Below are positions 23,201 through 34,640 of a DNA stretch of 64,000 nt, piece after piece; position 1 is the first letter of the stretch; every line of letters starts with the position of its first letter. The notes beneath the pieces were generated by a model. That model was given only the letters and a program-made list of their open reading frames with translations. It ran no database searches and had not been told where the DNA came from. The translations under genes were made by a program, and so were the position numbers. The DNA is from Stictocephala bisonia (lineage: Eukaryota; Arthropoda; Insecta; Hemiptera; Membracidae): contig JAQJVL010000565.1 in the NCBI GenBank assembly GCA_035578905.1, positions 473,001 through 537,000 on the forward strand, read 5' to 3'.

Positions 23201-26051
23201 TGCCTTCAAAGTGATTACTGCAAATGCGTTTATTTTTTAAAATCTTGTCTGGCAATTCAATGAAATCGTCACGCCCACTGCTTGCTATCCAATCACAGCA
23301 CCTAAAAATACAAATGTTTTTTAGGACTTACAGTACAAATTGGATGATTCCCTGTCATGATTATGATAGATTCAACTCCATGTTCAAACCTTTAAGTTTT
23401 GCAAATGCAAAGAAGGATCAGCCAAATATTATTAAACTTTGTGATAAAGCTATTGTTATGAAATAACAACTTGTATTAGAACTGTCATTTTGGAATGTTG
23501 CGTTATAACTGGTCAGAGATTAAAATTAATAAATATGACAGAATGTACGAGCAGACGTAAAATAACCTAAATCGTTTGTTTAGGGTTGTTCAGCTATCTT
23601 ATACGTTTGTTTGGCCTTAGTTACCTGTAAAATGGAAAAATAAAGTGGGCGTTGCTAGCCTCACACCAGCAGCGCCCATTAGTCAATTAAATTTGAGGTA
23701 AATGCAATTTAAATCGTTTACTTAGCTCTATTTAGCTGTGTTTGTCATTTGTTTGGCATTAGTCACTCTAGGATTCTAAAATTAAAGTCGGCGCTGCTAA
23801 CACAACACTAGCAGCCCAGATTTCAAAAATGTAATTGATAAATATGTATTGTTTATCATTTTGTTAATTTTGTATCTTTTTCCAACGTGTTTAATACGAT
23901 GCTTTCACGTATAAGCCTCGACGCACACCACTTATAAACAAATCAGAAATACTTCGTATTAAAATTGGGAAGGAAATTTCCCACGGTTGCTGAAGACTCT
24001 GAGCTTTCCCACGCGCTCAGCAAGATAACAGAATGGAAGGGATTACCGTGATGCGCCAAAAATTACATCTGTACAGCAATGATAACCAGATGTATTTCCT
24101 GTTCATGGCCAAAATGTAATTCCTTATATTCTTGTCATAAAAGTTGTATTTTTTTATTTACTCAGTTTATACAAGTTAGAAATGGTTGTATCAATAAATG
24201 CTGAGTAATGCATTTACGGAACAGATGTCAAATAATTAATTCTGTTAAAGCAGTGCCTACATTGTTTTTCGATTTACAATAATACATTAAAGCTTGACAT
24301 ACGTTAAAGCAGCAGTAAAATTGGGGTAATAATGCAAAATCTGTGGTTTTAGCCTCCTTCCATATTTCCTTAACTATTCTCGTTTTTGCCTCGATTCCTA
24401 TAATAAAAATACGTAAACAAACGATTCAACTGGTGTTTAGATAAAATAAACGAATGGGCACTGCTGGTATGAAGCTAGCTAGCATTGCCCACTAGCAGCG
24501 CTCACTTTATTTTTTCAATTCAAAAGCAACTAAGGCCAAACAAACCTAAACAAAAGATTCTGTTATTTTTCAGTTCAAATCAACTAATGGGCGCTGCTGG
24601 TTTGAAGCTAGCAGCGCCCATTTTATTTCTTGATTTTAAAGGCGTCAGGGATAAGTTTTGGAAAATAGCTAAACAAACGATAAACAAACTATTAAAGTTA
24701 TTTTAACGTCTATTTTCAATATGGGCGCTGCCAGCTTCACATACATGAGCTCTTTGGTCAATGTGTAATTCTAGTAGCTTCCGTTCTCACGGATATTTTC
24801 GGTTTCTATAGGCATAGCTACATAGAGTAACCACAATAGTAAACACAACAATCACAATTTCAAATTAGATATATTTAAAATTGCTTTTTACAAAATGATA
24901 AAACTAAACCAAACGCAATAGCATAAACAAATCAGTGACAGTCTGAAGTGTGTGAAATACTATAACAGCTGTTTATTTAATTGAAATAAAGTAAGCTAAA
25001 CACATACGACATAAATCTGTTAATATATTTCTTCCATTTCATTCCATAACAATTTTACCACACAGTTTAATAATATTTGGCTGATCTTTCTTTGCATTTG
25101 CATATTTTACTAAAACAATCTGTTTACATTAATTATATTCGCCACTTTAAATGAAATGATATTAAAATCAAAATATTAATCATCCAAAATCATATGATTC
25201 CATAGATACGTAAAAGCAAACTTATTTCCACACCGATAACATTTAAATTTTGAAGAAAATTACTGTGTAGTTTCCCATTCTGTAATGCATTCCATGGTCA
25301 TGGTATTAAACTATTTAAAAGTGTGGAAAATTAAATTATAATAAAACATATTATAATGTAATAAAAAACACTGTTTTAAGTGCTGCTTTTGTCACCAGGC
25401 TTTTAAACTATTTATTGTGTAGGAACTTTAAGTATTAATCTTAAAGTTATTTATATTTACAGTAAGTAATATAGTTTTACTATTAATCAAGCATCTGTTA
25501 AAATTTACAATGGTTATTTTTCATTAAATGTTTTATAAATTTGAGTCAAGAGTGTGGAACGATTGCTTCAATAAATTATTCTATATGGCAATCAAAAAAT
25601 TATTTAAACTAGTTTTGTTTCAAACATTTCTCGTAAATCCCTAACACATATAACACCTTAATAAATTATATACAATTTTTTTCAAAGTTTTTCACTAAAA
25701 CGGAATATATTTATCTATATGGTGTACTTATTTATTGTTAACTTATAATAGTAAATTTAATGTTAACATTACAAACATCCCATTTTCCATCTCTCAGTGT
25801 AGAAAATTATAATGCGTAAGTTGAAGGTTCAAGCCGTTGCACCAGGTTCAAAAGGTACACCAGTCAGTCTTAAATGTAATTTTTTTGACTCATTAGTGTA
25901 GTGTTTGTCACATAAAAAAACAATATAAATAAAAAATAAAATGCGCTTACCTTTTCTTGTTACTCGCAGGGAAACAGAAAAAACTCAGTTTATTGCTGGT
26001 CTTATTATTAGAGTCACACCCTAAATAGTGACACTTCACATAACTACTCAT
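20294..26051 (-). CDS. THAP-domain P-element-type transposase (two exons, one frameshift)
   Basis: DNA-binding transposase acting in the nucleus on the ends of its own element. Exon 1 runs 26051-25951, starts at ATG and ends at a GTAAG donor. Exon 2 runs 23301-20294 after a TTTTAG acceptor. Together they complete a THAP zinc finger (residues about 1-86): ligands C7, C12, C61 and H64, W38, and the closing AVPIP motif. Then follow a linker with a tandem 40-residue duplication (87-166), a basic region, and the RNase H-like core with candidate catalytic D369 (MWDEMS), D459 (VCDQGS) and D693/E696 (QDPIE). YDAPHLIKSIRN (about 492-503) and RQRGGYNANPT are also P-type signatures. A threonine-rich insert (about 766-856) precedes NYMAGWLAKK. 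One extra base in a 7-T run (21627-21633) breaks the frame; removing it gives exactly 1,035 codons plus stop. It may be a real mutation or an assembly error. The domain calls are from family knowledge. Confidence 0.92.
23302..25950 (-). other. Intron 1 of the P-like transposase (2,649 bp)
   Basis: On the minus strand it begins GTAAG at the exon 1 end and finishes TTTTTAG before exon 2. The splice joins the two halves of the THAP domain in frame, which strongly supports it. The part next to exon 2 (23580-24750) holds the GC-rich palindromes listed separately; the remainder is AT-rich without motif. Confidence 0.85.
23580..24750. repeat. Intronic module with five GC-rich palindromes
   Basis: Imperfect palindromes built on TGGGCGCTGCTGG and its complement lie near 23645-23680, 23787-23820, 24453-24506, 24588-24623 and 24720-24750. 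The clearest, 24589-24621, is almost fully self-complementary. Flanks are shared too: the two left copies carry GTTTGTTTGGC-like sequence and the right copies carry the inverted AAACAAAC forms. The whole is a large inverted arrangement of a unit of about 140 bp. They could be protein-binding sites; that is inference. Confidence 0.75.
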
Positions 26052-26316
26052 TTTTTAATACTTATAACACAAATGGTCACAACTATCACATGACCACCGA
26101 GCCGGCCGTAGGGAATTAAATCACGGTCACTGCAAACATTCAAAACTGGGGGTGATCGGGTGTTGACGTTGACATGAGAGAAAGAGAAAGTGGTGGGAGT
26201 ACACTCCCAACCAAGAGTATGTACAGTCCACCGACTTAGCATCAGCACAGCCTAGCGGATTATCGGTGAACTAGAAATTATCGCTGGTACTCCCGCGTCG
26301 CCACCAAAAGCATTGG
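26052..26316 (-). promoter_or_regulatory. 5' leader and subterminal region of P-like element
   Basis: This 265-bp segment between the right terminal repeat and the transposase ATG must hold the promoter and 5' UTR if the gene is expressed from the element. It is GC-richer than its surroundings and includes the palindrome gtgggagtacactccca. No TATA box or initiator is assigned. A 66-codon frame here (26048-26248 minus) has no domain. Confidence 0.4.
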
Positions 26317-26355
26317 GGTTTCGCTTCTTATAGGGTCTGTATTCATTGGTACAAG
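26317..26355. repeat. Right terminal inverted repeat and target duplication of P-like element
   Basis: Bases 26317-26348 are the exact complement of 18467-18498. They are followed by the second GTACAAG duplication (26349-26355). The satellite resumes immediately with ggaagtatgtagtcatatc. Confidence 0.95.
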
Positions 26356-28690
26356 GAAGTATGTAGTCATATCTGGTAAAGTATTTTTTCAAGGAGAGTT
26401 TAGAGTCACTTAGATTGTGTTCAATGATTTAAGGCAGACAATTCATAGTTTGAACCTGGAGGTATGTTCTTATATCCGGTAATTTAACCTGTCAAGACCA
26501 GTAACTGTTCAGAGTCACTTAGACTGTTTATAACTAGTCAAAGCAGACAGCTCACCGTATGAACCAGGTGGTATATATATCCGGTAATTTAACCTGTCAA
26601 GACCAGTAGTTACAGGTGTTCAGAGTCACTTAGACTGTTTATAACTAGTCAAGGCAGACAGCTCATCGTGTGAACCAGGCGGTATGATCTTATATCCGGT
26701 AATTTAACCTGTCAAGACCAGTAGTTACAGTTGTTCAGAGTCACTTAGACAGTTTATAACTAGTCAAGGCAGACAGCTCACCGTATGAACCAGGCGGTAT
26801 ATTCTTATATCCGGTAATTTAACCTGTCAATACCAGTAGTTACAGTTGTTCAGAGTCACTTTTTGCACTTTTTTTGCACTGTTTATAACTAGTCAAGGCA
26901 GACAGCTTACCGTATGAACCAGGTGGTATGTTCTTTATCCAGCAATTTAACCTGTCAAGACCAGTAGTTACAGTTGTTCAGAGTCACTTAGACTGTTTAT
27001 AACTAGTCAAGGCAGACAGCTTACCGTATGAACCAGGTGGTATGTTCTTTATCCAGCAATTTAACCTGTCAAGACCAGTAGTTAGAATTGTTCAGAGTCA
27101 CTTAGACTGTTTATAACTAATCAAGGCGTCTGCAGATGACAGCTCATCATCATTTGAACCATAAAGTATGTTCTCATATCCAGTGAAGTAACATGTCGAG
27201 AACAGTTTAGAGTCACGTAGATTGTGCTCAATGATTTAAGACAGACAGTTCATTGTGTGAACCAGGACATATATACTCATATCCAGTGAAGTAATATGTC
27301 GACAACAGTTTAGAGTCACTTATATTGTGCTCAGTGAATTAAGGCAGACAGTTCACTGTGTGAACCAGGAAGTATGTTCTCATATCCTGTGAAGTAATAT
27401 GTCGAGAACAGTTTAGAGTCACTTAGATTGTGTTCAATGATTTAAGGCAGACAGTTCATTGTGTGAACCATAACGTATGTTCTCATATCCAGTAAAGTTA
27501 TATGTCGAGAACAGTTCAGAGTCACTTAGATTGTGCTCAATGATATAAGGCAGACAGTTCATTGTGTGAACCAGGACATATATACTCATATCCAGTGAAG
27601 TAATATGTCGAGAACAGTTTAGAGTCACTTAGATTGTGCTCAATGATTTAAGGCAGACAGTTCATTGTGTGAACCAGGACATATATACTCATATCCAGTG
27701 AAGTAATATGTCGAGAACAGTTTAGAGTCACTTATATTGTGCTCAATGATTTAAGGCAGACAGTTCACTGTGTGAACCATAACGTATGTTCTCATATCCA
27801 GTGAAGTAATATGTCGAGAACAGTTTAGATTCACTTAGATTGTGCTCAATGATTTAAGGCAGACAGTTCATAGTGTGAACCAGGAAGTATGTTCTCATAT
27901 CCAGTGAAGTAATATGTCGAGAACAGTTTAGAGTCACTTAGATTGTGCTCAATGATTTAAGACAGACAGTTCATTGTATGAACCAGGAAGTATGTTCTCA
28001 TATCCAGTGAAGTAATATGTCGAGAACAGTTTAGAGTCACTTAGATTGTACTCAATGATTTAAGGCAGACAGTTCATTGTGTGAATCAGGAAGTATGTTC
28101 TCATATTCAGTGAAGTAATATGTCGAGAACAGTTTAGAGTCACTTAGATTGTGCTCAATGATTTAAGGCAGACAGTTCATTGTGTGAATCAGGAAGTATG
28201 TTCTCATATTCAGTGAAGTAATATGTCGAGAACAGTTTAGAGTCACTTATATTGTGCTCAATGATTTAAGGCAGACAGTTCACTGTGTGAACCAGGAAGT
28301 ATGTTCTCATATCCAGTGAAGTAATATGTCGAGAACAGTTTAGAGTCACTTAGATTGTGCTCAATGATTTAAGGCAGACAGTTCATTGTGTGAACCAGGA
28401 AGTATGTTCTCATATCTAGAGAAGTAATATGTTGAGAACAGTTTAGAGTCACTTAGATTGTGCTCAATGATTTAAGGCAGACAGTTCATTGTGTGAATCA
28501 GGAAGTATGTTCTCATATTCAGTGAAGTAATATGTCGAGAACAGTTTAGAGTCACTTAGATTGTGTTAAATGATTTAAGGGAGACAGTCCATTCTGTGAA
28601 CCAGGAAGTATGTTCTCATATCTGTAATATAATTTGTGAAGAACAGCTTAATCGTTTAGGTCGTGTAAAACCAGTCAAGGCGGTCAGTTC
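26349..28690. repeat. 103-bp satellite, right array (about 22 copies)
   Basis: The main unit is 103 bp with gtgctcaatgatttaaggca, gacagttcattgtgtgaacc and tcgagaacagtttagagtca. The proximal part (about 26470-27130) is a variant with units of 115 bp (starts at 26591, 26706 and 26821), one lengthened to 128 bp by a duplicated tttttgcac. It is the continuation of the 17085-18466 array across the transposon. The last units near 28600-28690 are degenerate. Confidence 0.94.
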
Positions 28691-29159
28691 ATTGTCATTT
28701 CCTCACTAAAATGTGATTGAACTAGAGGATATTGAATACTAAAAAAAGAGAGTTCCTTACTTGCAATAAATAACATTGTATAACTTAATAAATTAGGAAG
28801 AGCGCACTGAAAATGTTACTAGACTACATTTACTCCCCAAGAATCTTAATAATTTGTTAAACTATAAGTTTTACTTTGATTTAAGTACTTGGTATAGGAA
28901 GTTAAAATACGAGTAACATAAAGATACCACTGTCAAGATTATATAAAATTTGAAAAAAGTTTTACCACTTATAGAAACAAACTCAATAATCTTAAAAAAT
29001 GGTTATTCATACGTTGTTTTAACAGTGGCTTATATGCAAGTTATTTATACAAAATTAGTAACTAGAATACTGGAAATATATTGAACTTAATTGGTGTTTA
29101 TTAAATAAACTGACTATTTATATCATGTTATGATAATTAATTGAAGTATATAATGTAAC
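28691..29159. other. AT-rich stretch without recognised feature
   Basis: No gene, repeat or element motif was seen. Confidence 0.45.
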
Positions 29160-30070
29160 TTTAAGCTTTTGTAAATACGAGTATGCAGATAGTCCAGCTT
29201 TGACTGTCGCTTGTTTTAGAGAAATGTTTATCAGGACAATACAAGCAAATAATGTCATATAACATGTGTCCTATCTCGATTCGTTTTCTGTCTGTGTGTC
29301 TGTATGTGATTTTTACAAACATTTGAATATCTCAAAAACCGTTTGACTGAATTTTCATTTGAAAGTTGGTCTTAAAATACAACATTTCAAGTAAAAAGTC
29401 TGAATGTCTATGATTATGTATTACAAAATGGTGCCTATCTAAACATTTAAAAGTCAAATATCATGTAAATACACATTTTACCCAAAAATGATAAATAAAT
29501 TATTTATAGACTACATTATGCCAAATTCAACAAAATGTTACTTTAAAAGATCAAGAGATAAATAACAGAGTAAACTTATTTTTGTGACTCAAAGAATTGT
29601 TATCTGATTATTCTTTACCTAGATAACGATTCTGTTAGTCACAGAAAATAAGTTACCTCTGTTATTTACTAACCGTCTCTACAGTAAGCATATGCTTTAC
29701 ATAGGCATAATATAGTCTACAAATCATACGTCTTAACGTTTTTAATAAAATATGTAGGTTTTTATATTTGACATTCTTAAACAGCCACCATTTTGAAACT
29801 TATAATCCTAGACATGTAGCCTTTTTATATAACATGTATCTTTGTAGGATCAAATTTCAAATGAAAATTGTTATTGTATGTCAAACGGTTTTAAGATTTT
29901 GTGTGTGTATGTGTAAAAAACACATACAGACACACAGAGAGAAAACAAATCGAAATAGGACACGTGTTAAACGCATTAATTGCTTGTATTGACCTGACAA
30001 ACAATCCTCTAAAATATGCGACATTCGAAGCTGAACACTCTGTATATATTAATTTTAACGAAAGCCTTTT
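29160..30070. mobile_element. Foldback (long inverted repeat) element, about 0.9 kb
   Basis: Two arms of about 450 bp meet at a 15-base loop (29606-29620). Examples of matching arm pieces: aacatgtgtcctatctcgat (29261) against the complement of ataggacacgtgtt (29956-29969), the gtctgtatgtg/cacatacagac pair, and tagactacattatgcc (29509) against its inverted copy near 29710-29725. Arms are roughly 80% alike, so the structure is old. No transposase and no clear target duplication were found. It is probably a long-arm MITE or foldback element. Confidence 0.75.
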
Positions 30071-33000
30071 GGTGATTCTATTTAGGTGAAATGTTTGATG
30101 CACTTACTAAAATAGTTGATCTTTAATAAGTTGGCCACTTTTCTCTGTTTTGTTGTTTTTTATTTGTATTACTATCACTGTCTTCTATTTATTTGGTTTG
30201 ATAAGATAATTTTTGAAGATACAGTACTATTCTTGTTTTTTTTTTTTTTATAGGTATTAAATAATTATTATTTTAGTTCCAGTTTAGTGCAATATTGTAC
30301 ATAATCACACGTTATTAAATATATGTGCTATCAAGCAACAATTGATCTGAGGATTGAACTCAAAAACATCAACAAATTTACTTAAAGAAGTGGTCGATTA
30401 ATCCTACTTTTATTTTGTTTAATTGTATCTATTATATCACCATTCGTGGAGTAAACAAAAATTATTTCAAAACAATACATAATCCGTAGTTAATGTTTAA
30501 TTTTTTTTCTTCGTGTATTTACGAACTTGTACCTTCATATCATACTTAAAACAAACTTTTTATTTATAAAATTATAAAAATGAATACAAGAATTTTTATT
30601 TTTTTAATCCCTCTGGTCTGAGGAAGGTGAGCGTTTTTCACCGAAATCGATTACCATAATTTGTGAATTTTGTACTTGTATTGTAATATATTTGTGCTTT
30701 TTGTGCTTATATTGTAATAAATTTGTGTTCTGTGACGTTTACTTCTACTGTTAAATAAAGAGTAAATATTTATAACAAAATGTTCATATATTTTAAGATA
30801 TCATCGTAAGAAATTATTTGTTTAACGATGTATATTAAAAAATATAATTTTTCTAATATTCTTGGGTGTATGTGTTCATAATAACACTGTTACCCCTATA
30901 ACCACTGCAAACTAATAGCAGTAATATTGAATAACGTATTTAGTCAATTTATGTCCAATTTCAGCCCGCCATTAGCATATTGATGACGTGGAACCCGTTA
31001 CGCTCGTTTAGTCCCAAACCTCCTTAGCATATAAACTGGGCTATAACCATTCGTAACATGCCATTGTATATTGATAACAATATTCATTGGTTATAAGCTG
31101 AGTGTATATACTGTTGATGAATTAAGTGTTGCCATCATAGATAGAGTAAAATCATCAGTAAGTTTTTGTTAAGAGAAATTAAAGTACTTTCGAGCATTGT
31201 TTATACTCTATACACATTTAAAATGGTTAGCTTAGTAACTTACTCTACATATGCAAATATGCTTTCTATAAATGGTCGCTCTTCAAATGTATGAAATTTA
31301 AATAAAATTAAAATAATATATGAAATAATAAGTAACAATATTATAATAGCATTTTGTTTGTGAATCGAGTTATTTAAGTGAAGTAATGCTATAACAATAC
31401 TGTAGTATTATTAATTCCTTCTTCGTATACATTATAAGTGAGGCAACTAATTTTTACAACCATTATTATTATTTAAAAGCAGTTTATTTTTCAATATTAT
31501 TTATCTCTAAACCATTGAGCAAAATATTTTTTATTTAAAAAAAACAATAAACAATATTTGGATCATGGTAGTATAATTAAATGTAAGGTGTTTAAATAAA
31601 TATAATTTTACATTAAATACTCACACAGTAATAATAAATTAAGTACTCTGTATTGTGATGTACCTTTGTTTGTATGGAGTTAAACCAAATATTTTCTTTC
31701 GGTAGCTGAACCCTCAGGGCTGTAAGCAGTAAAAATTAAGCCAGCAAAATAGTTTACAATAGAGGTTTCAAACATGGAAGCCGTTTAGTGTAAAACTGTA
31801 AAAATGTGTATGAAACTATAAAGTAAATAAGTGTGTATTAATTTAATTTTCAACAGAGATTAATTGTTTTTCAGAAAGGTATTTAGTGACTTAAATATCA
31901 TAAATATATTGAAAAATATAAAAAAATAAAAACGTTGATTTATAGCCTAAAATCTATTTGATCATGATTAAAAATAAATAAGTTTAGGAGTCCGTTTATA
32001 GAAAAAAAAAGAAAAAAAATATGTGATATAATGTTTTAGGAATAAACAAAACAATATATTTACACCTAGTGAGAAATATATTGTTTTATTTCTTTGACTA
32101 ATTTACTCGTTGGGAAGTTTATCTTTTCAAAGTAATCAATAATTATTTATTGAACTACAATTGCAAAATTTAAGTAAAATTTAATAAAAAGATTGTACCC
32201 TGTTTTTTTGTTTTGTTGGCCATTAACATGGACCACATCTAGCAGCTTCTGCTCTAAATAATTTATATAAATATGTATTTATAAATAATTGTATTTATTT
32301 ACACATAAATAAATAAAATATATTACAAACAATATATTGGATGGTTAAAAGATTTATTATTACTCTCACTTTGTACTAGATGAATGTATTCTTTTGATTG
32401 TTACTAATTTAGATAATTTATTCCTAAATAATGCCACATGATTTATCCATGTAAAGTATTTAGAAAATATAATATATTGTATGTATACTTTCGTCTAAAA
32501 TGTGGATATGTCATGATTTTTATTTTATTAGTTAGTTAGTTAACCTTCTTAATGATATTTTCGTATATTACTAAGTACTTTAAATGTACAGAGGAAGGTA
32601 CAAACTAGTAGGAATTATTAGGTCGTTTCCCATTACCAAAACATAAGAAGTTTGATGGAAAATAAGAAGTGTTACAGTCTGATGTAGATATTAACCAAAC
32701 AGATGCTAACTAAACATTTATTTTCCCAGTAGTGTAATATGACTCTAGTTAGTTTACAATAGTTTCCTTGTTATAACTAGTCAAGAGGCAAGATCATTTA
32801 TTTAGGAACAAAAAAATGAAATGAAAAATCAGTTCCATACGGATTAAAATTTTCCAATACACATGTACACTTGTTGCCTAATCTGTTTGAAGTCTATCTT
32901 AATGTTCAGTTGGGTTAATCATAACATTTATAATATTTATTTATGATTCAATTTACATTTCAGTTATCTTTTTCCATTTGTTCAGACGGCCTTTTAGTTT

Positions 33001-33929
33001 GATAATCCCACCGTCAGATTTTAAATATATTTTCACAACCGAGAAAAACTGGAAAAACTGAAATAGTTCATAATAACCTTATCGCCGGAAAAGTAAATCC
33101 TGACAGTTTGTATGTTTGGATATATTTTGACGCATTTCTAACCATTATGAATTTGAGCTTTCCTCAATGTTTACATAAATAGCAAAGTGCATGGTGGCTT
33201 TCGCTCGGCAACAGAATGAAAATGTATAGTCCACAAATTAAATAATATAAGAAATAGTCAGATGCCGAAGGCCTTTGAAGCTCAAGGGGTGGACGGACGT
33301 AGCTGCCAACGTATACGTCGCTTGCTGGCAAGTATTCGGTTAGATAGAACTTTCAATAAGCATAATAAATAGAACTAATTACAGTATATAAAATATGTCC
33401 GTGGTGTAATGCCAGCCACTTTTAAATAGTCGAGAGTGATGGTTTTATGAAGTCATACGGAGATTCAAAGTGAGCGGATAACTATCGGCATATAGCCCCA
33501 TGCATTGTTTGATATATACTGACTGCACTGAATGAAACAGTTGATCTGTATAAAAAGCGTATACCATAGAAGTACAACAATGTTAAGTGGAAGATTAAAC
33601 AAAGTTCACTTAGGGCTCTTTTATGCAACTGAACAATTACTTCCTTAAAGATTTTGATCGTTCTCTAATACTTTGCCCAAATATAATATACTGTACACTA
33701 TCACCATACTCAATGCCAGTGTTCACACTGATCAAGCGGAATACAGGCATGTATGTCGTTGTTGTGATCAGGTATTATATGTTATATTTTTTATCAAGGA
33801 CGGAATTTAGCCAACGACTGACTAGGATAAATGCTTGTTAAGGGTTTAAAGTCCATTAACGTTACTACTCCAGATTCAGATCCTAACCACCATGTTAGTG
33901 GAAGATTAAACAAAGTTCACTTAGGGCCT
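30071..33929. other. AT-rich stretch; no supported gene
   Basis: No gene recognised. A T run lies at about 30237-30250. A segment of about 34 bp at 33586-33619 (ggaagattaaacaaagttca and following) is repeated at 33895-33929, next to the LINE relic, suggesting a small duplication. Confidence 0.4.
30618..30646 (+). other. Hammerhead-like core remnant (CTGAGGA ... GAAA)
   Basis: CTGAGGA (30618-30624) fits the hammerhead CUGANGA half. After one extra A, GGTGA and TCACC form a 5-bp stem, and GAAA follows. The extra base and the lack of an evident stem III partner make activity doubtful. It may be a worn retroelement end. Similar cores occur at 37487-37518 and in the Penelope-like relic. Confidence 0.3.
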
Positions 33930-34640
33930 AACGAAAGATATACAATTGCCTCCCTATGGGTTCTGTTAGTAATCCCTTATGTTTTAATGTAAACAATGCC
34001 GAAATTAACATACAATATCCATGAAATTAATTTATGCTGATGATATTATTTTTGCTATACAACATAAGGACAATAAAAAATGAGTTAATACTCACTGATG
34101 ACTCTTATTTTCTCAAAGACTATTTCAGGACCTGAAAGCTAAATAACCGTGTCATAAAGCTGGACATTGGATACTAAGTACCTATTAAATGATAGAGTAG
34201 CCAGCAAAAAGTTGATATTATGATTGATTTTATTAAACATATGAACACAGCACAACAACTGAACGTAACTTAGCATATCTAGCATTGAGCAGCCAAAACC
34301 AATCAGAGCCACAAAGAACTGCTGAAATGAAAAGAGTTCAAAATATTAATTTGTCGTCGTGCCACAGCTCTGTATTGTGCCTACTGCTGAGTACTGCATG
34401 GAAAATAGTGCACATGTTAAAGACATGTACATTGAACGTAATAGGGCCATTATATTAGTAAGTGGAATATTCATGTTAATCTTCATTCTTGGCCACAGTT
34501 TGGCTTAGAATATAGGTCATCCTAAAATGTATCACAAGGGAGAAATGATAAGAGAGTTCAAAAAGATTTCATCTACATTAGAATAACAACTTACGCAGAA
34601 CCTTCCCTAGCTCGAGGGCCGACTCCATTTCAGAAAGTAC
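33930..34640 (+). pseudogene. Decayed CR1/jockey-type LINE (YADD and C-terminal blocks)
   Basis: A plus-strand frame at 34024-34080 reads KLIYADDIIFAIQHKDNKK, containing the RT catalytic YADD box. From 34380 another frame reads PTAEYCMENSAHVKDMYIE, matching the post-RT 'PxAEYCxPVW' block of CR1/jockey-like LINEs. Upstream LCFNV at about 33967 fits the 'LLFNVY.ND' block. Stops and frame changes separate these pieces, so the copy is inactive. Ends are not defined. Confidence 0.7.

Larger units (their letters stand above)
18467..26348 (-). mobile_element. P-superfamily DNA transposon, 7,882 bp
   Basis: A complete insertion bounded by perfect 32-bp terminal inverted repeats and a 7-bp duplication. 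Flanking sequence on both sides is the same 103-bp satellite, and joining the flanks restores a satellite unit. The element is oriented right to left. It contains a THAP/P-type transposase gene (20294-26051 minus) with one intron. Subterminal regions (18500-18770 and 26100-26310) are richer in GC than the rest. A MITE is nested at 19326-19881. Its length is large for the superfamily; Drosophila P is about 2.9 kb. The perfect inverted repeats and duplication imply recent insertion. Confidence 0.93.

Noticed and set aside
17085..28690. CRISPR-like repeat-spacer arrays
   Set aside because: Whole 103-bp units are repeated end to end, without unique spacers; the other arrays in the window behave likewise. 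The context is eukaryotic.
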